Shown: positions 1 through 8,922 of the stretch, one piece after another
Layout: the number at the start of each line of letters is the position of its first letter
How positions within the stretch are numbered: position 1 is the stretch's first letter
IMG/VR virus record: IMGVR_UViG_3300032236_001215
Coordinates: 1-37,823 of that record
Reading direction: 5' to 3' (one strand)
DNA from: a virus
DNA: 37,823 nucleotides
The notes under the pieces: model-generated
The model's input: only the letters and a program-made list of their open reading frames with translations
Told to the model about the DNA's origin: nothing
Database searches by the model: none
Translations under genes and position numbers: made by a program

Positions 1-597
1 ACTGTCCAAAGCACCATACATTTACTGACTGCTTATCCTAATGCTAAAATGGTTTATGTTAGTAGCAGTATGGTTTATGGTGATTGGAGCGGTGAAATCG
101 TAGAAGATGCACCACTTAAACCTATCAATGATTATGGTAGGGCTAAAAAAATGTGTGAAAAACTTGTTAGAATTATCGCACAGAAATGGGTAATCATTCG
201 TCCTACTGCTGTATATGGTAATCGTGATGATGGCAATCGTGTTATCTCTAAATGGTTAAAGGCTGCTGCAAATCAAGAACCTATCCATGTAGATGATCCA
301 CAGGCTACACTTGATTTTACATATGTAGAAGATACTGCACAGGCTATAGCTAATGCTGCTATGTTTGACACACATAATTTTATTGCTAATGCAAGTTATG
401 GTAAAGCAAGAACACTGCAAGATGCTATCAACATTATTAAAGACTGGACCAATACCCAAAGCCAAATTGTTTATGGCGATGGTATTCCATGGAATATGCC
501 AAAACGTGGTTCTCTTAATACACGTAATGCTACTCAATATCTTGGTTACACTCCAAAGTTTAGTTTAGAAGATGGCATACAGAAACTTATTAAATGA
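1..597 (+). CDS. NAD-dependent nucleotide-sugar epimerase/dehydratase (SDR family), 5' partial
   Basis: The frame is open from base 1, so the gene begins before the window; only the last 198 residues are present. Seen: a strand-plus-serine motif (VYVSSSMVYG), then YGRAK, which supplies the Tyr-x-x-x-Lys pair of extended short-chain dehydrogenases, then RPTAVYG, the usual segment after the active site in GalE/RmlB-type enzymes. The N-terminal NAD-binding glycine motif would lie upstream and cannot be checked. Enzymes of this family act on nucleotide-activated sugars in the cytoplasm as 4-epimerases, 4,6-dehydratases or reductases; the exact reaction cannot be assigned. The stop codon overlaps the next start (ATGA), so it is co-translated with the aminotransferase. 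Family certain, substrate unknown. Confidence 0.88.
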   Translation, partial: TVQSTIHLLTAYPNAKMVYVSSSMVYGDWSGEIVEDAPLKPINDYGRAKKMCEKLVRIIAQKWVIIRPTAVYGNRDDGNRVISKWLKAAANQEPIHVDDPQATLDFTYVEDTAQAIANAAMFDTHNFIANASYGKARTLQDAINIIKDWTNTQSQIVYGDGIPWNMPKRGSLNTRNATQYLGYTPKFSLEDGIQKLIK

Positions 598-1661
598 ATA
601 TACCATTTACAGATTTACAATCACAATATGTAGAAGCAAAGAACAGCATTGATGCTGCAATTGCTCATACGATTGATACCAATAGTTTTATAACTGGACC
701 AGATGTTATTAAGTTTGAAAATACTCTTACTGAATATCTTGATGTGCCAGCAGTAGCCAGCACTGGTAGTTGCACAACAGCACTACAAGTAGCACTAAAA
801 GCATGTGGTGTTGGTAGCGGAGATGAAGTCATAACCACAAGCCATACGTTTGTAAGCACAGTAGAAGCAATTGTAAATGTAGGTGCAACTCCTATTATGG
901 TTGACATTGATGATTTTTATCATTTGCATCCAGAAGATGTTGAACAAGCTATTACACATAAAACAAAAGCTATTCTTGCAATGGATGCTTATGGGCAAAG
1001 TTGTGATATACATTCTTTACGAAAAATAGCAAATAAACATAATTTATTTTTAATTAATGATAGTGCACATAGTTTTGGTGCCGCTATTATGAATGTAGCT
1101 GACCTTAATTGCTTTTCATTTAATCCTATTAAGAACTTTGGTGCAATGGGTGATGCAGGTGCAGTAGCGGGTCGTGCTGATTTAATTGAACGTTGTCGCA
1201 TGTTTCGTGACCACGGACGTAATACCAAATTCGTATTTGAAGAAGTTGGTTACAATGCTAGAATTGATAATCTACAAGCTAACATCTTGCTTGCTAAACT
1301 TCCATACCTAAAAGGTTGGAACGAAGGTCGCAAGCGTGTTGCTGCAAGATATGATGATGCATTGGGAAAAATTGTAAAGACACCAAAACAATCTGGCATC
1401 AGTGATCACGTTTATTATGTTTATGTAATTGAAGTAGAAAATCGTGACAAACTTGCTGCATATTTAAAAGAAAATGGTATTGCTACTAATATTCATTATC
1501 CTATACCGTGCCACATGCAACCAGCATTTAAAAAATACAGTGAACCATTGCCGCTAACTGAATATGCTAGTGACCATATTTTAAGTTTGCCGTGTTATCA
1601 CACACTGACAGAAGCACAACAAGATTATATTATCAACAAGATTTGGGAATGGCAAGTATGA
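594..1661 (+). CDS. DegT/DnrJ/EryC1/StrS-family PLP-dependent sugar aminotransferase
   Basis: At 355 residues this is close to the usual family length. Seen: TGSCTTALQVAL (residues 57-68), the phosphate-binding segment; NDSAHSFGA (155-163), with the aspartate that contacts the PLP ring nitrogen; and SFNPIKNFGAMGDAGA, with Lys180 as the expected Schiff-base lysine. The family transfers an amino group, usually from glutamate, to a keto sugar nucleotide; some relatives are PLP-dependent dehydratases, but those replace the lysine, which is kept here. The start at 594 overlaps the previous stop by four bases, and the stop overlaps the next start the same way. With an SDR enzyme before it and a Gfo/Idh oxidoreductase after it, it fits an amino-deoxy sugar pathway. 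That pathway is inferred from neighbours. Confidence 0.93.
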   Translation: MNIPFTDLQSQYVEAKNSIDAAIAHTIDTNSFITGPDVIKFENTLTEYLDVPAVASTGSCTTALQVALKACGVGSGDEVITTSHTFVSTVEAIVNVGATPIMVDIDDFYHLHPEDVEQAITHKTKAILAMDAYGQSCDIHSLRKIANKHNLFLINDSAHSFGAAIMNVADLNCFSFNPIKNFGAMGDAGAVAGRADLIERCRMFRDHGRNTKFVFEEVGYNARIDNLQANILLAKLPYLKGWNEGRKRVAARYDDALGKIVKTPKQSGISDHVYYVYVIEVENRDKLAAYLKENGIATNIHYPIPCHMQPAFKKYSEPLPLTEYASDHILSLPCYHTLTEAQQDYIINKIWEWQV

Positions 1662-2533
1662 AAATTTGGCTTGTAGGCAGCGGGTATTGGGGCAGCAAGA
1701 TTGCAGCTAAATTAGAAAAGTTACAAATAGATTGCGCTATCATTGATATTAAAAATGGGCAAACGATTAGTGATATTGATACCGATGATCCAGTAATGTT
1801 AGCAACACCGCTATGGGATCACTATGAGCAAGCACTAGAACTTATTCATCGTGGTAATGATGTTTATATTGAAAAACCTGCTGCTGAAAACTATGATGAA
1901 ATAGCCAATTTAGTTAAAGCAACCAAAGATAATATTGTTATGGTTGGTCACATTTATATGTATAATCCAATCTTACATAAATTAAAATCTATTGTGGACG
2001 AAGGACGACTAGGTAACATACAATTTGTTAGTAGTGTCCGCACCAATCTTGGAATTTATCAAACTAAAACAACGCCGCTATTAAGTTTAGCACCACATGA
2101 TTTTACAATTGTAGATTATCTGTTAGGCGACTTACATGTTAGACGAGCACATGGTTTTAAATATAATAGTAGTAGTCCAAAGCATGATCGTGTAATGGTA
2201 AGCGGAACCAATTGGCAAATTGATGTAGGTTGGGCGCATCCTGAACGTAAACGTGAAGTTACTGTTATTGGTGATATAGCGCAAGCCGTATGGAATGATG
2301 ATACCAAAACATTAATCATTCATAAAAATACCGTTAATGATGGCAAGTTAATTGTTGATGAAGTTAAAGAAACTTGGCATTGGAAATCTGACGTAGACCC
2401 ATTACAAAATGAACTTGAACATTTTATTAAGTGCGTAACAGAACGTAAAAAACCAGATACCGATTTAACTTATGCAAGAAGAATTGCAGATTATCTGGAT
2501 ATCGCACAATTTTTAGTTGATGTTTCCGTATAA
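1658..2533 (+). CDS. Gfo/Idh/MocA-family NAD(P)-dependent oxidoreductase
   Basis: Read from the ATG at 1658, which forms an ATGA overlap with the previous stop, the protein is 291 residues. Upstream in-frame starts exist inside the aminotransferase gene but are less likely. Seen: VGSGYWGSK (residues 6-14), a Rossmann nucleotide-binding loop; YIEKPAA with the Glu-Lys-Pro motif (72-74) that carries the catalytic lysine; and GHIYMYNP (97-104), typical of the second domain. It is somewhat shorter than the 330-350 residues usual for the family, mainly in the C-terminal sheet. Members oxidise or reduce sugar nucleotides; WlbA-type enzymes work beside DegT aminotransferases in 3-amino sugar synthesis, a suggestive but unproven parallel. 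Its last 21 bases overlap the end of a gene on the other strand. Confidence 0.88.
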   Translation: MKIWLVGSGYWGSKIAAKLEKLQIDCAIIDIKNGQTISDIDTDDPVMLATPLWDHYEQALELIHRGNDVYIEKPAAENYDEIANLVKATKDNIVMVGHIYMYNPILHKLKSIVDEGRLGNIQFVSSVRTNLGIYQTKTTPLLSLAPHDFTIVDYLLGDLHVRRAHGFKYNSSSPKHDRVMVSGTNWQIDVGWAHPERKREVTVIGDIAQAVWNDDTKTLIIHKNTVNDGKLIVDEVKETWHWKSDVDPLQNELEHFIKCVTERKKPDTDLTYARRIADYLDIAQFLVDVSV

Positions 2534-4066
2534 TTCATTGAAGTAATTACGCAACCATTCCCAACGAAATGTATTGCGTCTTGTTTCATTATTGTCTTTA
2601 TTATTTTTATAAAATTCTGCGCCATCATTAGCACCACGTGTTGACCATTCAGCATATTTGCCTTGGGATTTTGTGCACCATACATGCAATCTATATTGTG
2701 TTTCTATACATGTTTTTGTATCATTAAATTCACTTAACTTGTGTGCTTCACGAAATGCTGTACGCCAAGTATGATATGGTGATGCATCAAAAGAACCATA
2801 GCAAGAAACAATGGGCACTACTTCATGGTCGAAACTCAATGTATAATCAGTACCAAACTCACCAAATGGCGGCGCATTTAATACCATATTGCGGTTGTAT
2901 AATATGATACCCATGTGCCCATAACGTAATCCGTTGACTGTATTCTCACTATAAAAGATATAATGTTTAGGTTTCTGCCAATAGTCAGCACCAATGTCAA
3001 AATTAAAATCTGGATGAATTTCAGTCTTGGCAAATACAGCATAAAAGTATGGCGTATCAGAAGCAGTTGCCGCCGCCTTAAGTGCGTTCTCCATACCACT
3101 GACGCCGTGAACTCGTTTGGCGTGAGGAAACTTGTTTATTAATTTATTCCAGTTTGCATCTGCTTCTGGTTCATCATAGCTTATAAAAATAATATCATTT
3201 AGATTATTGAAACCATATTCAGTATAATTCATTAAATGTGGATATTCATATAGTTCATCTTTTACGATACAATCTCTTGGAACAAGAACAGTGCTATTGT
3301 TTTTATTAAGACTTACGACTGGACGTTTTTCCCATAAACAAATATCTGGATAATCTATAAATCCAGTGGTTGAATAAACTGTGTATATTGAATTATTTCT
3401 TGGTGTTATTTTTAATTCTTGCGCTAAACTATCATGGGTAATCTTAATATTTGGCCAACGTTTACGTTTTACAGGTTCATGATTAAAATTATAGTTGCGC
3501 TCACCACGTTTATAAGCATCCACATTAATTAAAAATGTATCACCTTTTTCACATGTGCCACTTGGCCAACAATGAACATAGTTCATTTCATGGTTATTTG
3601 GTAGCCAATTAAAATTAAATTCCTCATATTCACAACAATCTGCAATAATCCATAACCATGGTTTTGTAGATTTTTTAACTGCACTATCGATTGCCGATTG
3701 CATAGTTGTTATTAGATGAACTTGGAAATCAACTGAATGTGGATTATCAAAACTACTCGTATTCAACAAACATGTATCATAATACTTTGTATCAATTGTG
3801 GGTATCATGTTATCATGGTGTACAGTTCCGTTATCATTATCCGTTGGTATCAACCATGTAGTATAATGCTGTGGATTATTGTGGCTAGGCCAAGCATGCT
3901 TGTATTGCAATTGATGGCGATTAGGCATCCAACGAAAATTAAATTTTGTATAATCTAATTGACGATGTGCAAGCCATACATATTCTGTTTTGCTAGACTG
4001 TTTGGCTTTTGTGATTAAACTCTCAATATCGCCATCATTATAATCATACCAAACTATATCAAACAT
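2513..4066 (-). CDS. Protein with three degenerate GT-A-like modules
   Basis: A 517-aa protein that I do not recognise by name. Internal comparison shows a repeated module. Segments near residues 27-60, 136-170 and 338-360 share an aromatic-rich strand followed by an acidic position and FNF(R/N)W(M/L)P or FNFD. The first two continue into matching (Y/H)xWPS stretches. The last module (about 292-480) is clearly paralogous to the protein at 11665-12603: both carry SY(D/H)EPxADANW, KRVxG, AAxAASxT, NGLxYG and WRxxFRE or WQAGFRE-like segments. That paralogue has a DAD motif where this one has VFAKTE, so the metal/nucleotide-binding DxD of GT-A glycosyltransferases appears lost in all three modules. 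It may be a glycan-binding or scaffold protein rather than an active transferase. It is last in its operon and starts within the end of the 372-aa gene. Confidence 0.7.
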   Translation of the reverse strand: MFDIVWYDYNDGDIESLITKAKQSSKTEYVWLAHRQLDYTKFNFRWMPNRHQLQYKHAWPSHNNPQHYTTWLIPTDNDNGTVHHDNMIPTIDTKYYDTCLLNTSSFDNPHSVDFQVHLITTMQSAIDSAVKKSTKPWLWIIADCCEYEEFNFNWLPNNHEMNYVHCWPSGTCEKGDTFLINVDAYKRGERNYNFNHEPVKRKRWPNIKITHDSLAQELKITPRNNSIYTVYSTTGFIDYPDICLWEKRPVVSLNKNNSTVLVPRDCIVKDELYEYPHLMNYTEYGFNNLNDIIFISYDEPEADANWNKLINKFPHAKRVHGVSGMENALKAAATASDTPYFYAVFAKTEIHPDFNFDIGADYWQKPKHYIFYSENTVNGLRYGHMGIILYNRNMVLNAPPFGEFGTDYTLSFDHEVVPIVSCYGSFDASPYHTWRTAFREAHKLSEFNDTKTCIETQYRLHVWCTKSQGKYAEWSTRGANDGAEFYKNNKDNNETRRNTFRWEWLRNYFNELYGNIN

Positions 4067-5177
4067 GACTATTGTAACCAGGCATCAAATAATTAATTTG
4101 GCGCTGTTCATGGTCTTCATCTGTCCAACTATAATCATATATTGCATGTTCACCATCAACTTCAAGACTATAGATATCTAGATAGTTACTCATGATATTC
4201 CAAATTTCGGCAACATCTGTTGTTCCAAAACTCATTTCAAAATCAATCTTACCAATCTCAAGATATCCAAGACTTAGATTGATGTCTGTTAAATCATAAC
4301 CCTCTCGCTGTAACCATGCGTTAAACTCATCAACTTCTTTGGTGTGCCATTCATGTTTGCCATAGCAAACATCACGACCCCATTCAATATCAAACTCACC
4401 ACTATAATATTGTAAATGTGTAATAGCATCGCATGTTGCTTGGTCTAATTGAGGCGCACCTTCATCACGAAATACTTCCATAAGAGTTTTACCGATCTGT
4501 GTCCAATGCATGTATACATGCCCAAATTTTCTATCATAGCCATTTGTTAAAAAACCACTACGATGCTCATCTGTCAGATTATATCGCTTGGCATTTAGGA
4601 ATGTCGTTATTTGTGATGGACGAACCCAATCGGGAGCATATCGTTCTTTACGAAGACTCAAGCACAGTGATTCAATTTCATGACAAAGATTGTTAATTTG
4701 CCGTATACTATATTTTACTTCTGGTGTTGCTAATTTATAATATGAACTTAAATTTTCAACAGTTCCTTGCAAATGTTCAAAATAATTATGAACAACATTC
4801 ATAACATCATGATTTGGACCACCACCCTGTTTTCCTATTTCATTGATGCCAGTAAAAGGCAACATTACATCATCTGGGGTATATCTAGTTCTAATAGAAT
4901 ACGAATTAAGACCTGCTGATTGCCAAACTCCAGTATCATTAAAATCGTTAATACGGGTAGTGTGTTTAACAAGTTGTTCTGAAAGATATTGTAGATTACG
5001 TTGCGTTTTTGGCCAACCGTGCCAACAATAATTTTTTTCGAGTTCACTATTTTTTTGTAATTCATTCTTAAGTGCCACTTCCCAGTCTTTGGCAAGCTGT
5101 GTATCATTGGGTTCAATGAATACAGGAAATACATCCGTTTTATCTAAAGGATTACGAAGGGTCATTACAACAGTCAT
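4059..5177 (-). CDS. Unknown protein in the radical-SAM operon, histidine-rich motifs
   Basis: A 372-aa protein with no family I can name. It sits between the last radical-SAM gene (ATGA overlap at 5174-5177) and the 517-aa GT-like gene (8-base overlap), so it is very likely co-translated with both. Seen: GGGPNHDVMNVVHNYFEHLQG (H-x6-H-x4-H spacing), then a helix with HEIESLCLSLRKE, then a later FGHVYMHW and a Glu/Asp-rich C-terminal half (DIEWGRDV, DEFNAWL, SWTDEDHEQ). The clustered His and acidic residues would suit a metal site, but this is a guess from composition. No signal peptide or membrane segment is visible. The first ATG at 5177 is preferred because of the coupling overlap; a second ATG lies at 5165. 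Confidence 0.72.
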   Translation of the reverse strand: MTVVMTLRNPLDKTDVFPVFIEPNDTQLAKDWEVALKNELQKNSELEKNYCWHGWPKTQRNLQYLSEQLVKHTTRINDFNDTGVWQSAGLNSYSIRTRYTPDDVMLPFTGINEIGKQGGGPNHDVMNVVHNYFEHLQGTVENLSSYYKLATPEVKYSIRQINNLCHEIESLCLSLRKERYAPDWVRPSQITTFLNAKRYNLTDEHRSGFLTNGYDRKFGHVYMHWTQIGKTLMEVFRDEGAPQLDQATCDAITHLQYYSGEFDIEWGRDVCYGKHEWHTKEVDEFNAWLQREGYDLTDINLSLGYLEIGKIDFEMSFGTTDVAEIWNIMSNYLDIYSLEVDGEHAIYDYSWTDEDHEQRQINYLMPGYNSHV

Positions 5178-6466
5178 ATATTATTCCACCAATCTAAGAC
5201 ATCGCCAGTTAGGATGTCATTTATTTTTATTTTAGCATCTTTGCGAATAGATTCCAATTTTAAAAGATGTGCCTTGCCTATAATTGCTTCTTGTTTATAG
5301 GTATCAGGAAACTGTTCTTCAAATGTTGGACGAGTTTTAAGATGTTCTAGTACATCCCATAAACTTTGTGTGCGACGAGTGATGAGCGGCTTAATACGAC
5401 TCTGTATACCCTCTAGAAGTGGTTCTAGGACTGTTCTAGGCAGTGCTAGGGGGCTGAGAAGTATGTCAGGAGAGAAAGCAAATACAACTTTGCTTAGTAG
5501 TTCTACATTTAGTTCATCAGCAAGATTGATGATATTTTCCAAATCAAATAGCCCAACGGTAGTAAGAGTAAAGTCGATACGCATCTGGCGAGGATGTCGT
5601 GACTGTTCAACGCCGTATCTAAAATTTTGTAAAAACATATCATAATCAAGACCAGTTCTAATATACTCACCGATTTCTCCTGTTCCATCTAAACTTGCAC
5701 ATATTTCCCAATGCGGAAAGTGCTGTAATAAATCCCAAAGTGTTCCATCTTTATCTTTTATATAACTTAAATTAGTATTATAACGCACACGAACTTGATC
5801 TGCGTAACCTAACTCAACGATGCGGCGCATGAATGTCCAGTGTTCATCATATAATAACGGTTCACCACCTACCCAATATATTTCACGTACACTTTTGTTT
5901 TCAATGGCTTGTTTGAACTCTGGTATAACCACATCACGAGTAAAGTCACGAATAGCATGGCGGTTCTTTGGTTGCATCCAATGATTCTTTGGGTTGGTTA
6001 AATCAACCATATTGTTTTTACGAACTTCAACTTCCCATGCCGAACTCAACATATCGCCGCACATGCGGCATTTGAAGTTGCATACATTACTATAACGATA
6101 ATCCCAAGAGATTGGTTCTAGGGTTGTATAACCTTCATCGTCAGTAGAAGATATAATATCCCCCCGTAAGTGACCAAAGAGATGAGCAAAGTAATCCCGA
6201 TAAACAGAAGTATTAAGTAACTTTTTATCGCATACTTCACATTCTTTAGGGACTGCTCCAGATAACCATTCTTTTCTAATTCTTCTAATATGTTCGCCAT
6301 TCCACCATTCTTTCAATGTTAGCGGATTAAATTGTCCATCGCCGCCAGCCGTGTCAATATACTGTTTAAAATTTTGCGCAGACTCACGAGAAGCACAGCA
6401 TAAGCGGCGCTCGCCTTGTGGCGAAATATACGTGTGCGTCCATGGTGCTAAACAAAAATCATTCAT
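5174..6466 (-). CDS. Radical SAM protein with N-terminal twitch-type cysteines (array member 5)
   Basis: The radical-SAM signature CNFKCRMC (Cys129, 133, 136, counted from the ATG at 6466) binds the [4Fe-4S] cluster that cleaves S-adenosylmethionine, and GGEP (200-203) contacts SAM. Ahead of this core is a second cysteine set: FCLAPW (Cys5), CC (23-24) and CEVC (76, 79). That pattern resembles half of a SPASM domain (twitch), placed at the N-terminus instead of the C-terminus. NCBI names a family of this layout as twitch-domain radical SAM proteins. A TTG at 6472 is an alternative start, but ATG 6466 gives the 8-base overlap seen elsewhere here and starts just before FCLAPW as in the next gene. 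Length is 430 aa. It has a longer C-terminal tail after its FPDTY than its sisters have after the matching site. Substrate unknown. Confidence 0.9.
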   Translation of the reverse strand: MNDFCLAPWTHTYISPQGERRLCCASRESAQNFKQYIDTAGGDGQFNPLTLKEWWNGEHIRRIRKEWLSGAVPKECEVCDKKLLNTSVYRDYFAHLFGHLRGDIISSTDDEGYTTLEPISWDYRYSNVCNFKCRMCGDMLSSAWEVEVRKNNMVDLTNPKNHWMQPKNRHAIRDFTRDVVIPEFKQAIENKSVREIYWVGGEPLLYDEHWTFMRRIVELGYADQVRVRYNTNLSYIKDKDGTLWDLLQHFPHWEICASLDGTGEIGEYIRTGLDYDMFLQNFRYGVEQSRHPRQMRIDFTLTTVGLFDLENIINLADELNVELLSKVVFAFSPDILLSPLALPRTVLEPLLEGIQSRIKPLITRRTQSLWDVLEHLKTRPTFEEQFPDTYKQEAIIGKAHLLKLESIRKDAKIKINDILTGDVLDWWNNI

Positions 6467-7658
6467 AGCCAATTGCCGCCGCTAACTCTGGATGATAATC
6501 TTTTAGATGTTGGTTGCGAAATCTATCACTATCTCGCAAAACTTGTTTAAGATAAGAGCAATCTGTTCCATCTCCGCTGTTCATAAACTGAATCAAATTT
6601 TTTATTTCATCATAAAAAATAGGCGGAATATCTGCCATTGATAGCTTATCGGTAATTAATTTTTTAGCAACACTATTTAAATTCTTAACACAAAAATGCG
6701 GAGGATCATGAACTACATTTAGATAATGATAGTTAAACATTTGATGCGGAACCCAGCGCAATATCTCATCTACATAATAAAAGTTAAGAGCATTTACTGT
6801 TAAACATAACTGCAGCACAATGTTTTTATTTTCATCTCGCAACTGCCTAAATTTAGTTAGATTGGCATTTACCACATTCCAATTTGCACCATATCGTTGA
6901 TACTCAAACCGTGGTCCCATATCATCAATGCTCAGTGCAATTTCAACTATTTTAAAATGTTTCCATATTTCGGTAGCATGTTGAGGAAATTGAGTGCCAT
7001 TTGTATTATAATGAATTTCTATATTGTTGGCATATCCACCATCAACTGCTGCTTGTAGAAAATCAAAATGTTCTGAAATAAGAAATGGTTCACCGCCCGT
7101 AAATTCAAGATAACGAATATGTGGCAATATGTTATTTAAATCTTCCCAAAATGCATCTACTTTACGGGGCCATTGTCCCTGTTTTAAAAAATCATTGGCT
7201 GGTCTATGATATTTACTTTGATAACTTTTATTAATTTCTATTTCTTCTTGTGCCCATTTTGAACTGCTAAAACTGCCACATATACGACATTTAAGATTAC
7301 AAATATTTCCCAGTTTCAAGTCAAGAAATATTAAATCACCATTATCTGGATTACTAAAATCAATATGCTGAACTAAATTATTAAGACGATGCCAACTATT
7401 TTGTCGCTTACTAGTGCGGCCGCTTGCTTCCTCACTCCAACAACGATTGCATACTTCTGGTTTTTCACCTTTTATAAAAGATTTTCTAAGATTTAATATA
7501 TAGTCGCCACTAAAAACATCGGTTAAAGTGGTATTTTCTATAAGCAAATCATTTCCATATTCATCTTTAATATTGTCATTTGCCAAACAACATACACGCA
7601 TTTGACCAAGTGGTGTTGTTTCCAAACTTATCCATGGAAGTATGCATAAATTATTCAT
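6459..7658 (-). CDS. Radical SAM protein with N-terminal twitch-type cysteines (array member 4)
   Basis: A 399-aa paralogue of its neighbours. Seen: MNNLCILPW with Cys5, then CC (23-24), then CNRC (70, 73), which together form the N-terminal twitch-like set; then the radical-SAM triad CNLKCRIC (120, 124, 127) and GGEP (188-191). The [4Fe-4S]/SAM core would produce a 5'-deoxyadenosyl radical, while the extra cysteines probably hold a second cluster for electron transfer or substrate contact. It ends with a short YHPEL-type motif found in similar form at the ends of the other members. No Shine-Dalgarno site is visible before ATG 7658; translation is probably coupled to the upstream gene through an 8-base overlap. 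Substrate cannot be read from the sequence. Confidence 0.9.
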   Translation of the reverse strand: MNNLCILPWISLETTPLGQMRVCCLANDNIKDEYGNDLLIENTTLTDVFSGDYILNLRKSFIKGEKPEVCNRCWSEEASGRTSKRQNSWHRLNNLVQHIDFSNPDNGDLIFLDLKLGNICNLKCRICGSFSSSKWAQEEIEINKSYQSKYHRPANDFLKQGQWPRKVDAFWEDLNNILPHIRYLEFTGGEPFLISEHFDFLQAAVDGGYANNIEIHYNTNGTQFPQHATEIWKHFKIVEIALSIDDMGPRFEYQRYGANWNVVNANLTKFRQLRDENKNIVLQLCLTVNALNFYYVDEILRWVPHQMFNYHYLNVVHDPPHFCVKNLNSVAKKLITDKLSMADIPPIFYDEIKNLIQFMNSGDGTDCSYLKQVLRDSDRFRNQHLKDYHPELAAAIGYE

Positions 7659-8922
7659 AGATATATCTCATTTCAGGTATGTATTCTAAAATGTTTTCGC
7701 TACGTATTTTATCTAGTTGAATAGTTTTTTCTACAAACTTGGGTATTAGATTGCTCTTATCATCTGCCATCATAAAGTTGATAGCACTTTCAAATCCAGT
7801 TGTTGCTCGTTTAAGGTGATCTTGGGGTTTAAGCCAATCAATATGTTCCAAATACATTTCTTGTATATCTACTTTGTATTGGAATGGTAATATGTCAATA
7901 CGATAGTGGGGTGGGTCTTGCAATATATTAATATTTAAATCTTGCGGTTTTAAAAACCCACGTTCTACCCAATCACGATGAAAAATTGGCAAGTGTAGTG
8001 CATTCATAATACTCAATGTAGGACTAATATAAAAATCTACCCGTGGACATATTTTTAACATTTCTTCACGATTGCGTTCAACATCCGCCCATACGGTATT
8101 CTTACGAATATACTCAGCGTGTTTACCCATCGCATCTAAACTTGCACCAACACTTACACTTTTAAATTCACGCCATAGTTCAAATACATTAGTTTTTTTA
8201 TAAACTGTTTGTGTAAAGTTAGTATTATATATAAGTCGAACATCGTGACGACCACGCTTGATGAGTTCTTTAAGCAAGCGATAATGTTCTTCCATGATAA
8301 GTGGTTCGCCACCAGCAAAATAAACTTGTTCGAGGTTATCAATTTGTGGTTCAAGCTGATTCCAAATATCATCTTCGCTGCGACCAGCAAAGTTAATACG
8401 TGTATTGTTTTTTGCCCAATCTTCACCAGCAAGTTTAACTTGATCATCATACCAATTACTACTAAAAATATGGCCACAACTGCGACAACGAAGATTACAT
8501 AAATTACTGAAACGTATATCCCAATAAATCATTTTCATTGGCGGCGTAGGATTATCAGTAAGTGCAATATGGTGCCCAAAATGTTTATTAGCACTCATGC
8601 GCATACTAAAGAAACCGTTATCTTCTTGTTCGTAGCATCGTGTGCAACCCTTTACAGCCTCACCTTTAAGCATTTTTGCACGAACATCTTGCATCTTTGA
8701 ACTATGCCAAATTTCTTCTAATGTATTATGGTGAGTATTGCCTACAAGTTCAGGCATTTCAGTATTGCAACAAGGATATGCTTCTCCTGTTGGAAAAGCA
8801 TGAAGGTGAATCCATGGATACATGCAAAATGATTTGTTCTCAAATATCAAATGTTTTTGAAAATCTGTTAGTTTTTCAATAGCAATGTTGATTGGTTCTT
8901 TACCGTTATAATTATATGCCAT
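7651..8922 (-). CDS. Radical SAM protein with N-terminal twitch-type cysteines (array member 3)
   Basis: A 423-aa paralogue with about 30 extra residues before the first cysteine. Seen: SFCMYPW (Cys33), CC (51-52), CTRC (93, 96), the SAM triad CNLRCRSC (142, 146, 149) and GGEP (204-207). The TLEEIW segment between the CC and CxxC pairs is the usual helix of SPASM/twitch domains, which strengthens the assignment. It ends IPEMRYIYE, similar to the PEL/PEM ends of its sisters. ATG 8922 overlaps the upstream stop by 11 bases and lacks an evident ribosome binding site. With the two genes downstream it forms one subgroup, defined by a double cysteine at the second position. Confidence 0.91.
   Translation of the reverse strand: MAYNYNGKEPINIAIEKLTDFQKHLIFENKSFCMYPWIHLHAFPTGEAYPCCNTEMPELVGNTHHNTLEEIWHSSKMQDVRAKMLKGEAVKGCTRCYEQEDNGFFSMRMSANKHFGHHIALTDNPTPPMKMIYWDIRFSNLCNLRCRSCGHIFSSNWYDDQVKLAGEDWAKNNTRINFAGRSEDDIWNQLEPQIDNLEQVYFAGGEPLIMEEHYRLLKELIKRGRHDVRLIYNTNFTQTVYKKTNVFELWREFKSVSVGASLDAMGKHAEYIRKNTVWADVERNREEMLKICPRVDFYISPTLSIMNALHLPIFHRDWVERGFLKPQDLNINILQDPPHYRIDILPFQYKVDIQEMYLEHIDWLKPQDHLKRATTGFESAINFMMADDKSNLIPKFVEKTIQLDKIRSENILEYIPEMRYIYE

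Noticed and set aside
2495-2560. Rho-independent terminator between the converging operons
   Set aside because: No stable GC stem followed by a T tract is visible on either strand.
4059-5177. Considered calling this an HD-domain phosphohydrolase or a dioxygenase because of its histidines
   Set aside because: No HD pair with the usual spacing and no HxD...H facial triad can be traced with confidence.
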